Positions 11,876 to 21,935 of a stretch of 64,000 nt of DNA are shown in pieces. The translations under genes and the position numbers were made by a program. Positions within the stretch are counted from its first letter, which is position 1. The number at the start of each line of letters is the position of its first letter. A model generated the notes under the pieces. It had not been told where the DNA came from and did not search any database. It worked only from the letters and a program-made list of their open reading frames with translations. The DNA is taken from assembly GCA_920105625.2 (NCBI GenBank), contig OV050031.1, forward strand, positions 77,881,995-77,945,994, given 5' to 3'. Source of the stretch: Clusia tigrina (taxonomy: Eukaryota > Arthropoda > Insecta > Diptera > Clusiidae).

Positions 11876-12917
11876 CAGCGACTGAGACGCCTATAGAGAC
11901 GCTGACAGAGGGTGCTACGCCGGCTGAGGCAGATAGGGGTAGATATAGGCATAGAGAAGGCAGCACACCCCCCAATCGACAGCGGCAGCGACTGAGACGC
12001 CTACAGAGATGCTGACAGAAGGTGCTACGCCGACTGAGACGCCGACTGAGACGCCGACTGAGGCAGATAGGTGTAGATACAGGCATAGAGAAGGCAGCAG
12101 ACCCCCCCAATCCGCAGCGGCAATTGTCTGAGACGCCTACAGAGACGCTGAAGGAGGCTTCGACACCGACTGAGACACCGACTGAAGCAGATAGGGGTAG
12201 ATATAGGCATAGAGAAGGCAGCAGACCCCCCAATCGACAGCGGCAGCGACTGAGACGCCTACAGAGACACTGGCAGAGGCTGCGACGCCGTGTGTGACGC
12301 CGACTGGCGCGGTTTTTTTTAGATATAGACATAGAGAAGGCAACAGACCACCCAATCGACAGCGGCAGCGACTGAGACGACAACAGAGACGCTGACAGAA
12401 GCTGTGACGCCGACTGAGAAGTCCACTGAGGAAGATAGGGGTAATATAGGCATAGAGAAGGCAGCAGACCCCCCAATCGACTTCGGAAGCGACTGAGACG
12501 CCTACATAGATGCTGACAGAGGCTGGGACGCCGACTGAGACGCCGACTGAGGCAGATAGGGGTAGATATAGGCATAGAGATGGCATCAGATGCCCCCCAA
12601 TCGACAGCGGCAGCGACTGAGACGCCTACAGAGACGCTGACAGAGGCTGTGACGCCGACTGAGACGCCGACTGAGGTATATAGGGGTAGATATAGGCATA
12701 GAGAAGGCGGCAGACCCCTCCACCCACAGTCGACAGGGGCAACGACTGAGACGCCTACAGAGACGCTGACGGAGATTACGACGCCGACTGAGGAAGATAG
12801 GGGTAGATATAGGCATAGATAAGGCAGCAGACCACCCCAATCGACAGCGGCAGCGACTGAGCCGCCTACAGAGACGCTGAAAGACGCTTCGACGCCGACT
12901 GAGGCAGATAGGGGTAG

Positions 12918-12930
12918 ATATATATATATA
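12918..12930 (+). repeat. TA microsatellite, 13 nt
   Basis: L2 copy of the stable 13-nt slot. Confidence 0.94.
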
Positions 12931-13848
12931 GAGAAGGCAGCAGACCCTCCCAATCGACAGCGGCAAACGACTGAGACGCCTAAAGAGACGCTGAAAGAGG
13001 CTTCGACGCAGTCTCAGGCAGATAGGGGTAGATATAGGCATTGAGAAGGCAGCAGATCACCCCCAATCGACAGCGGCAGCGACTGAGACGCCTACAGAGA
13101 CGCAGACAGAGGCTGCGACGCCGACTAAGGCAGATAGGCTTAAATATAGGCATAGAGAAGGCAGCAGACCCCCCCAATCCGCAGCGGCAAATGTCAGAGA
13201 CGCCTACAGAGACGCTGAAAGAGGCTTCGACACCGACTGAGACACCGACTGAAGCAGATAGGGGTAGATATGGGCATAGAGAAGGCAGCAGACCCCCCAA
13301 TCGACAGCGGCAGCGACTGAGACGCCTACAGAGACACTGGCAGAGGCTGCGACGCCGTGTGAGACGCCGACTGGCGCAGCTTTTGGTAGATATAGACATA
13401 GAGAAGGCAGCAGACCACCCAATCGACAGCGGCAGCGACTGAGACGACAACAGAGACGCTGACAGAAGCTGCGACGCCGACTGAGAAGTCCACTGAGGCA
13501 AATAGGGGTAATATAGGCATAGAGAAGGCAGCAGACCCTCCAATCGACAGCGGCAGCGACTGAGACACCTACAGAGACGCTGACAGACGCTGCGACGCCG
13601 AATGAGGCAGATAGAGGTAGATATAGGCATAGAGAAGGCGGCAGACCCCTCCCCCCACAGTCGACAGGGGCAACGACTGAGACGCCTACAGAGACGCTGA
13701 CGGAGATTACGACGCCGACTGAGGAAGATAGGGGTAGATATAGGCATAGATAAGGCAGCAGACCACCCCAATCGACAGCGGCAGCGACTAAGACGCCTAC
13801 AGAGACGCTGAAAGACGCTTCGACGCCGACTGAGGCAGATAGGGGTGG

Positions 13849-13859
13849 ATATATATATA
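13849..13859 (+). repeat. TA microsatellite, 11 nt
   Basis: Preceded by ggggtgg, a variant shared with 20,931-20,941 but not with 5,638-5,648. This supports L2 and L3 being closer to each other than to L1. Confidence 0.94.
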
Positions 13860-14833
13860 GAGAAGGCAGCAGACCCTCCCAATCGACAGCGGCAAACGAC
13901 TGAGACGCCTACAGAGACGCTGAAAGAGGCTTCGACGCAGTCTGAGGCAGATAGGGGTAGATATAGGCATTGAGAAGGCAGCAGATCACCCCCAATCGAC
14001 AGCGGCAGCGACTGAGTCGCCTACAGAGACGCAGGCAGAGGCTGCGACGCCGACTAAGGCAGATAGGTGTAAATATAGGCATAGAGAAGGCAGCAGACCA
14101 CCCCAATCCGCAGCGGCAAATGTCTGAGACGCCTATATAGACGCTGAAAGAGGCTTCGACACCGACTGAGACACCGACTGAAGCAGATAGGGGTAGATAT
14201 AGGCATAGAGAAGGCAGCAGACCCCCCAATCGACAGCGGCAGCGACTGAGACGCCTACAGAGACACTGACAGAGGCTGCGACGCCGTGTAAGACGCCGAC
14301 TGGCGCAGCTTTTGGTAGATATAGACATAGAGAAGGCAGCAGACCACCCAATCGACAGCGGCAGCGACTGAGACGACAACAGAGACGCTGACAGAAGCTG
14401 CGACGCCGACTGAGAAGTCCACTGAGGCAGATAGGGGTAATATAGGCATAGAGAAGGCAGCATACCCCCCAATCGACAGCGGAAGCGACTGAGACGCCTA
14501 CAGAGATGCTGACAGAGGCTGGGACGCCGACTGAGACGCCGACTGAGACGCCGACTGAGGCAGATAGGGGTAGATATAGGCATAGAGATGGAATCAGATG
14601 CCCCCCAATCGACAGCGGCAGCGACTGAGACGCCTACAGAGACGCTGACAGAGGCTGTGACGCCGACTGAGACGCCGACTGAGGTAGATAGGGGTAGATA
14701 TAGGCATAGAGAAGGCAGCAGGTCCCCCAATCGACAGCGGCAGCGCTGAGACGCCTACAGAGACGCTGAAAGTGGCTGCGACGCCGACTGAGGCAGATAG
14801 AGGTAGATATAGGCATAGAGAAGGCAGCAAACA

Positions 14834-14972
14834 CCCCCCCCCCCCCCCAATCGACAGCGGCAACGACTGAGACGCCTACAGAGACGCTGACGGAGGCTGC
14901 GACGCCGACTGAGACGCCGACTGAGACGCCGACTGAGACGCCGACTGAGACGCCGACTGAGACGCCGACTGA
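14834..14972 (+). repeat. Poly-C (15) followed by a 6-unit 12-bp minisatellite
   Basis: C15 at 14,834-14,848 and six perfect 12-bp units at 14,901-14,972, the longest such array in the window. It is the L2 counterpart of 6,622-6,747. The module is deleted in L3 near 21,753. Confidence 0.93.
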
Positions 14973-15447
14973 GGCAGATAGGGGTAGATATAGGCATAGA
15001 GAAGGCAGGAGACCCCCCAATCGACATTGGCCACGACTGAGATGCCTTCAGAGACGCTGACAGAGGCTGTGACGCCGACTGAGACGCCGACTGAGGTAGA
15101 TAGGGGCAGATATAGACATAGAGAAGGCAGCAGATCCCCCAATCGACAGCGGCAGCGACTGAGACACCTACAGAGACGCTGACAGACGCTGCGACGCCGA
15201 ATGAGGCAGATAGAGGTAGATATAGGCATAGAGAAGGCGGCAGACCCCTCCCCCCACATTCGACAGGGGCAACGACTGAGACGCCTACAGAGACGCTGAC
15301 GGAGATTACGACGCCGACTGAGGAAGATAGTGGTAGATATAGACATAGATAAGGCAGCAGACCACCCCAATCGACAGCGGCAGCGACTAAGACGCCTACA
15401 GAGACGCTGAAAGACGCTTCGACGCCGACTGAGGCAGATAGGGGTAG

Positions 15448-15464
15448 ATATATATATATATATA
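15448..15464 (+). repeat. TA microsatellite, 17 nt
   Basis: Intermediate-length tract in the last third of L2. It has no clear counterpart in L1, which switches to other monomers at about 6,980, or in L3, which is cut by the inversion. Confidence 0.94.
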
Positions 15465-16102
15465 GAGAAGGCAGCAGACCCTCCCAATCGACAGCGGCAA
15501 ACGACTGAGACGCCTACAGAGACGCTGAAAGAGGCTTCGACGCAGTCTGAGGCAGATAGGGGTAGATATAGGCATTGAGAAGGCAGCAGATCACCCCCAA
15601 TCGACAGCGGCAGCGACTGAGTCGCCTACAGAGACGCAGACAGAGGCTGCGACGCCGACTAAGGCAGATAGGCGTAAATATAGGCATAGAGAAGGCAGCA
15701 GACCCCCCCAATCCGCAGCGGCAAATGTCTGAGACGCCTACAGAGACGCTGAAAGAGGCTTCGACACCGACTGAGACACCGACTGAAGCAGATATGGGTA
15801 GATATAGGCATAGAGAAGGCAGCAGACCCCCCAATCGACAGCGGCAGCAACTGAGACGCCTACAGAGACACTGGCAGAGGCTGCGACGCCGTGTAAGACG
15901 CCGACTGGCGCAGCTTTTGGTAGATATAGACATAGAGAAGGCATCAGACCACCCAATCGACAGCGGCAGCGACTGAGACGACAACAGAGACGCTGACAGA
16001 AGCTGCGACGCCGACTGAGAAGTCCACTGAGGCAGATAGGGGTAATATAGGCATAGAGAAGGCAGCAGACCCCCCAATCGACAGCGGAAGCGACTGAGAC
16101 GC

Positions 16103-16190
16103 CTACAGAGATGCTGACAGAGGCTGGGACGCCGACTGAGACGCCGACTGAGGCAGATAGGGGTAGATATATATATAGAGAAGGCAGCAG
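16103..16190 (+). other. Hybrid monomer, unequal-exchange junction between L2 and L3
   Basis: The 5' half (gagatgctgacagaggctgg with two 12-bp units) is the subtype that at 6,290-6,390 and 14,505-14,600 ends in agagatggaatcagatgcc. The 3' half is a TA-tract monomer ending in gaccctccc. The switch lies in the shared segment ggcagataggggtagatata. This sets the start of L3. Confidence 0.83.
16167..16177 (+). repeat. TA microsatellite, 11 nt, in the hybrid monomer
   Basis: This tract sits in the 3' half of the crossover-type monomer at about 16,103-16,190. Confidence 0.94.
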
Positions 16191-17095
16191 ACCCTCCCAA
16201 TCGACAGCGGCAAACGACTGAGACGCCTACAGAGACGCTGAAAGAGGCTTCGACGCAGTCTGAGGCAGATAGGGGTAGGTATAGGCATTGAGAAGGCAGC
16301 AGATCACCCCCAATCGATAGCGGCAGCGACTGAGTCGCCTACAGAGACGCAGACAGAGGCTGCGACGCCGACTAAGGCAGATAGGCGTAAATATAGGCAT
16401 AGAGAAGGCAGCAGACCCCCCCAATCCGCAGCGGCAAATGTCTGAGACGCCTACAGAGACGCTGAAAGAGGCTTCGACACCGACTGAGACACCGACTGAA
16501 GCAGATAGGGGTAGATATAGGCATAGAAAAGGCAGCAGACCCCCCAATCGACAGCGGCAGCGACTGAGACGCCTACAGAGACACTGGCAGAGGCTGCGAC
16601 GCCGTGTGAGACGCCGACTGGCGCAGCTTTTGGTAGATATAGACATAGAGAAGGCAGCAGACCACCCAATCGACAGCGGCAGCGACTGAGACGACAACAG
16701 AGACGGTGACAGAAGCTGCGACGCCGACTGAGAAGTCCACTGAGGCAGATAGGGGTAATATACGCATAGAGAAGGCAGCAGACCCCCCAATCGACAGCGG
16801 CAGCGACTGAGACACCTACAGAGACGCTGACAGACGCTGCGACGCCGAATGAGGCAGATAGAGGTAGATATAGGCATAGAGAAGGCGGCAGACCCCTCCC
16901 CCCACAGTCGACAGGGGCAACGACTGAGACGCCTACAGAGACGCTGACGAAGATTACGACGCCGACTGAGGAAGATAGGGGTAGATATAGGCATAGATAA
17001 GGCAGCAGACCACACCAATCGACAACGGCAGCGACTAAGACGCCTACAGAGACGCTGAAAGACGCTTCGACGCCGACTGAGGCAGATAGGGGTAG

Positions 17096-17106
17096 ATATA
17101 TATATA
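17096..17106 (+). repeat. TA microsatellite, 11 nt
   Basis: Block B end slot in L3. Confidence 0.94.
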
Positions 17107-17959
17107 GAGAAGGCAGCAGACCCTCCCAATCGACAGCGGCAAACGACTGAGACGCCTACAGAGACGCTGAAAGAGGCTTCGACGCAGTCTGAGGCAGATA
17201 GGGGTAGATATAGGCATTGAGAAGGCAGCAGATCACCCCCAATCGACAGCGGCAGCGACTGAGTCGCCTACAGAGACGCAGACAGAGGCTGCGACGCCGA
17301 CTAAGGCAGATAGGCGTAAATATAGGCATAGAGAAGGCAGCAGACCCCCCCAATCCGCAGCGGCAAATGTCTGAGACGCCTACAGAGACGCTGAAAGAGG
17401 CTTCGACACCGACTGAGACACCGACTGAAGCAGATAGGGGTAGATATAGGCATAGAGAAGGCAGCAGACCCCCCAATCGACTGCGGCAGCGACTGAGACG
17501 CCTACAGATACGCTGACAGAAGGTGCTACGCCGACTGAGACGCCGACTGAGACGCCGACTGAGGCAGATAGGTGTAGATACAGGCATAGAGAAGGCAGCA
17601 GACCCCCCCAATCCGCAGCGGCAAATGTCTGAGACGCCTACAGAGACGCTGAAAGAGGCTTCGACACCGACTGAGACACCGACTGAAGCAGATAGGGGTA
17701 GATATAGGCATAGAGAAGGCAGCAGACCCCCCAATCGACAGCGGCAGCGACTGAGACGCCTACAGAGACACTGGCAGAGGCTGCGACGCCGTGTGTGACG
17801 CCGACTGGCGCGGTTTTTTTTAGATATAGACATATTGAAGGCAACAGACCACCCAATCGACAGCGGCAGCGCTGAGACGCCTACAGAGACGCTGACAGTG
17901 GCTGCGACGCCGACTGAGGCAGATAGAGGTAGATATAGGCATAGAGAAGGCAGCAAACA

Positions 17960-18074
17960 CCCCCCCCCCCCCCCAATCGACAGCGGCAACGACTGAGACG
18001 CCTACAGAGACGCTGACGGAGGCTGCGACGCCGACTGAGACGCCGACTGAGACGCCGACTGAGACGCCGACTGA
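17960..18074 (+). repeat. Poly-C (15) followed by a 4-unit 12-bp minisatellite
   Basis: C15 at 17,960-17,974 and four units at 18,027-18,074. This is the L3 counterpart of the 1,872 and 10,901 modules. Confidence 0.93.
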
Positions 18075-18545
18075 GGCAGATAGGGGCAGATATAGGCATA
18101 GAGAAGGCAGGAGACCCCCAATCGACATTGGCAACGACTGAGACGCCTTCAGAGACACTGACAGAGGCTGTGAGCCGACTGAGACGCCGACTGAGGTAGA
18201 TAGGGGCAGATATAGACATAGAGAAGGCAGCAGATCCCCCAATCGACAGCGGCAGCGACTGAGACACCTACAGAGACGCTGACAGACGCTGCGACGCCGA
18301 ATGAGGCAGATAGAGGTAGATATAGGCATAGAGAAGGCGGCAGACCCCTCCACCCACAGTCGACAGGGGCAACGACTGAGACGCCTACAGAGACGCTGAC
18401 GGAGATTACGACGCCGACTGAGGAAGATAGGGGTAGATATAGGCATAGATTAGGCAGCAGACCACCCCAATCGACAGCGGCAGCGACTGAGACGCCTACA
18501 GAGACGCTGAAAGACGCTTCGACGCCGACTGAGGCAGATAGGGGT

Positions 18546-18547
<2 letters not shown>

Positions 18548-18576
<29 letters not shown>
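18548..18576 (+). repeat. TA microsatellite, 29 nt (longest, expanding slot, L3)
   Basis: This is the longest TA run in the window. The same slot is 19 nt in L1 and 23 nt in L2. Confidence 0.95.
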
Positions 18577-18580
<4 letters not shown>

Positions 18581-18924
18581 AGGCAGCAGACCCTCCCAAT
18601 CGACAGCGGCAAACGACTGAGACGCCTACAGAGACGCTGAAAGAGGCTTCGACGCAGTCTGAGGCAGATAGGGGTAGATATAGGCATTGAGAAGGCAGCA
18701 GATCACCCCCAATCGACAGCGGCAGCGACTGAGACGCCTACAGAGACGCAGACAGAGGCTGCGACGCCGACTAGGGCAGATAGGCGTAAATAAAGGCATA
18801 GAGAAGGCAGCAGACCCCCCCAATCCGCAGCGGCAAATGTCTGAGACGCCTACAGAGACGCTGAAAGAGGCTTCGACACCGACTGAGACACCGACTGAAG
18901 CAGATAGGGGTAGATATAGGCATA

Positions 18925-18945
18925 GAGAAGGCAGAATCGACTGCG
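18925..18945 (+). other. Monomer junction lacking its C run (L3)
   Basis: Third copy of the same lesion. The extra monomer is also present after it, as in L2. Confidence 0.88.
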
Positions 18946-19999
18946 GCAGCGACTGAGACGCCTATAGAGACGCTGACAGAGGGTGCTACGCCGGCTGAGG
19001 CAGATAGGGGTAGATATAGGCATAGAGAAGGCAGCACACCCCCCAATCGACAGCGGCAGCGACTGAGACGCCTACAGAGATGCTGACAGAAGGTGCTACG
19101 CCGACTGAGACGCCGACTGAGACGCCGACTGAGACGCCGACTGAGGCAGATAGGTGTAGATACAGGCATAGAGAAGGCAGCAGACCCCCCCAATCCGCAG
19201 CGGCAATTGTCTGAGACGCCTACAGAGACGCTGAAGGAGGCTTCGACACCGACTGAGACACCGACTGAAGCAGATAGGGGTAGATATAGGCATAGAGAAG
19301 GCAGCAGACCCCCCAATCGACAGCGGCAGCGACTGAGACGCCTACAGAGACACTGGCAGAGGCTGCGACGCCGTGTGTGACGCCGACTGGCGCGGTTTTT
19401 TTTAGATATAGACATAGAGAAGGCAACAGACCACCCAATCGACAGCGGCAGCGACTGAGACGACAACAGAGACGCTGACAGAAGCTGTGACGCCGACTGA
19501 GAAGTCCACTGAGGAAGATAGGGGTAATATAGGCATAGAGAAGGCAGCAGACCCCCCAATCGACTGCGGAAGCGACTGAGACGCCTACATAGATGCTGAC
19601 AGAGGCTGGGACGCCGACTGAGACGCCGACTGAGGCAGATAGGGGTAGATATAGGCATAGAGATGGCATCAGATGCCCCCAATCGACAGCGGCAGCGACT
19701 GAGACGCCTACAGAGACGCTGACAGAGGCTGTGACGCCGACTGAGACGCCGACTGAGGTATATAGGGGTAGATATAGGCATAGAGAAGGTGGCAGACCCC
19801 TCCACCCACAGTCGACAGGGGCAACGACTGAGACGCCTACAGAGACGCTGACGGAGATTACGACGCCGACTGAGGAAGATAGGGGTAGATATAGGCATAG
19901 ATAAGGCAGCAGACCACCCCAATCGATAGCGGCAGCGACTGAGACGCCTACAGAGACGCTGAAAGACGCTTCGACGCCGACTGAGGCAGATAGGGGTAG

Positions 20000-20012
20000 A
20001 TATATATATATA
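20000..20012 (+). repeat. TA microsatellite, 13 nt
   Basis: L3 copy of the stable 13-nt slot. Confidence 0.94.
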
Positions 20013-20930
20013 GAGAAGGCAGCAGACCCTCCCAATCGACAGCGGCAAACGACTGAGACGCCTAAAGAGACGCTGAAAGAGGCTTCGACGCAGTCTCAGG
20101 CAGATAGGGGTAGATATAGGCATTGAGAAGGCAGCAGATCACCCCCAATCGACAGCGGCAGCGACTGAGACGCCTACAGAGACGCAGACAGAGGCTGCGA
20201 CGCCGACTAAGGCAGATAGGCTTAAATATAGGCATAGAGAAGGCAGCAGACCCCCCCAATCCGCAGCGGCAAATGTCAGAGACGCCTACAGAGACGCTGA
20301 AAGAGGCTTCGACACCGACTGAGACACCGACTGAAGCAGATAGGGGTAGATATGGGCATAGAGAAGGCAGCAGACCCCCCAATCGACAGCGGCAGCGACT
20401 GAGACGCCTACAGAGACACTGGCAGAGGCTGCGACGCCGTGTGAGACGCCGACTGGCGCAGCTTTTGGTAGATATAGACATAGAGAAGGCAGCAGACCAC
20501 CCAATCGACAGCGGCAGCGACTGAGACGACAACAGAGACGCTGACAGAAGCTGCGACGCCGACTGAGAAGTCCACTGAGGCAAATAGGGGTAATATAGGC
20601 ATAGAGAAGGCAGCAGACCCTCCAATCGACAGCGGCAGCGACTGAGATACCTACAGAGACGCTGACAGACGCTGCGACGCCGAATGAGGCAGATAGAGGT
20701 AGATATAGGCATAGAGAAGGCGGCAGACCCCTCCCCCCACAGTCGACAGGGGCAACGACTGAGACGCCTACAGAGACGCTGACGGAGATTACGACGCCGA
20801 CTGAGGAAGATAGGGGTAGATATAGGCATAGATAAGGCAGCAGATCACCCCAATCGACAGCGGCAGCGACTAAGACGCCTACAGAGACGCTGAAAGACGC
20901 TTCGACGCCGACTGAGGCAGATAGGGGTGG

Positions 20931-20941
20931 ATATATATATA
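20931..20941 (+). repeat. TA microsatellite, 11 nt
   Basis: Last TA tract before the orientation switch. None was seen in the right arm. Confidence 0.94.
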
Positions 20942-21224
20942 GAGAAGGCAGCAGACCCTCCCAATCGACAGCGGCAAACGACTGAGACGCCTACAGAGAC
21001 GCTGAAAGAGGCTTCGACGCAGTCTGAGGCAGATAGGGGTAGATATAGGCATTGAGAAGGCAGCAGATCACCCCCAATCGACAGCGGCAGCGACTGAGTC
21101 GCCTACAGAGACGCAGGCAGAGGCTGCGACGCCGACTAAGGCAGATAGGTGTAAATATAGGCATAGAGAAGGCAGCAGACCACCCCAATCCGCAGCGGCA
21201 AATGTCTGAGACGCCTATATAGAC

Positions 21225-21250
21225 GCTGAAAGAGGCTGCGACGCCGTGTA
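21225..21250 (+). other. One-monomer deletion junction in L3
   Basis: The sequence gaaagaggct joins directly to gcgacgccgtgtaagacgcc. In L1 (about 5,935-6,075) and L2 (about 14,146-14,286) these segments are 122 bp further apart. The loss equals one monomer and lies in gaggct, which is common to both partners. Confidence 0.85.
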
Positions 21251-21734
21251 AGACGCCGACTGGCGCAGCTTTTGGTAGATATAGACATAGAGAAGGCAGC
21301 AGACCACCCAATCGACAGCGGCAGCGACTGAGACGACAACAGAGACGCTGACAGAAGCTGCGACGCCGACTGAGAAGTCCACTGAGGCAGATAGGGGTAA
21401 TATAGGCATAGAGAAGGCAGCATACCCCCCAATCGACAGCGGAAGCGACTGAGACGCCTACAGAGACGCTGACAGAGGCTGGGACGCCGACTGAGACGCC
21501 GACTGAGACGCCGACTGAGGCAGATAGGGGTAGATATAGGCATAGAGATGGAATCAGATGCCCCCCAATCGACAGCGGCAGCGACTGAGACGCCTACAGA
21601 GACGCTGACAGAGGCTGTGACGCCGACTGAGACGCCGACTGAGGTAGATAGGGGTAGATATAGGCATAGAGAAGGCAGCAGGTCCCCCAATCGACAGCGG
21701 CAGCGCTGAGACGCCTACAGAGACGCTGACAGTG

Positions 21735-21790
21735 GCTGCGACGCCGACTGAGCCGCCGACTGAGGTAGATAGGGGCAGATATAGGCATAG
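21735..21790 (+). other. Deletion junction near the inversion (poly-C module lost)
   Basis: A tgacagtggctgcgacgccg head (as at 14,769 in L2) runs into ctgagccgccgactgaggta and a ggggcagatatagg tail (as near 15,090-15,110 in L2). About 0.3 kb including C15 and the six 12-bp units is missing. The unit gactgagccgcc carries a base change not seen in other 12-bp units. Confidence 0.75.
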
Positions 21791-21914
21791 AGAAGGCAGC
21801 AGTTCCCCCAATGGACAGCGGCAGCAACTGAGACACCTACAGAGACGCTGACAGACGCTGCGACGCCGACTGAGATAGATAGAGGTAGATATAGGCATAG
21901 AGAAGGCAGCAGAA

Positions 21915-21935
21915 CCCCTCCCTGTCAGCGTCTCT
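21915..21935. other. Orientation switch point of the array
   Basis: The left arm ends in agcagaacccctccc, inside the C-rich end of a monomer, and the next bases, tgtcagcgtctctgttggcg, are the middle of a monomer in the opposite orientation. The break lies at 21,922/21,923, give or take a base or two. There is no spacer, insertion or target-site duplication. The two flanks enter the monomer at different phases and are not perfect inverted repeats of each other, so the site is not a simple fold-back hairpin. Monomers on both sides (about 21,750-22,250) are more diverged than typical ones in either arm. Confidence 0.9.

Larger units (their letters stand above)
9030..16150 (+). repeat. Higher-order repeat copy L2 (left arm)
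   Basis: This copy is about 7.1 kb long, or around 60 monomers. It matches L3 at an offset of 7,058-7,059 from about 9,110 to 11,480, at 7,071 after the TA tract, at 7,082 to about 14,150, and at 6,960 from about 14,255 to 14,730. The offset steps are explained by TA-tract growth, small indels and loss of one 122-bp monomer in L3. Compared with L1 it has one extra monomer near 11,890-11,999 and lacks the 2.39-kb-spaced duplicate block. Confidence 0.87.
1..21922 (+). repeat. Left arm of the satellite array (forward monomers)
   Basis: All monomers here read in the direction cagcggcagcgact to gataggggtagatat to gcagcagacccccc, so the top strand is purine-rich. About three copies of a higher-order repeat fill the arm. 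Subtypes found only here include monomers with TA tracts of 11 to 29 nt, and monomers with an eight-T run after ctggcgcgg (for example at 1,726-1,733, with equivalents near 4,102, 8,639, 10,755, 12,313, 17,813 and 19,396). I saw neither in the right arm. No stretch over 300 bases lacks the repeat. Confidence 0.95.
16150..21922 (+). repeat. Higher-order repeat copy L3, truncated by the orientation switch
   Basis: This copy starts at a hybrid monomer (about 16,103-16,190) and follows L2 marker by marker until about 21,740. Two deletions relative to L2 are visible. One 122-bp monomer is missing at about 21,236. About 0.3 kb, including the poly-C and 12-bp module, is missing at about 21,753. Positions 21,775-21,922 correspond to about 15,110-15,255 of L2, and the arm then breaks off at the inversion. 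Confidence 0.87.

Noticed and set aside
79..20941. TA tracts as promoters (TATA boxes)
   Set aside because: They are variable-length microsatellites inside a satellite subtype, and nothing downstream resembles a gene.
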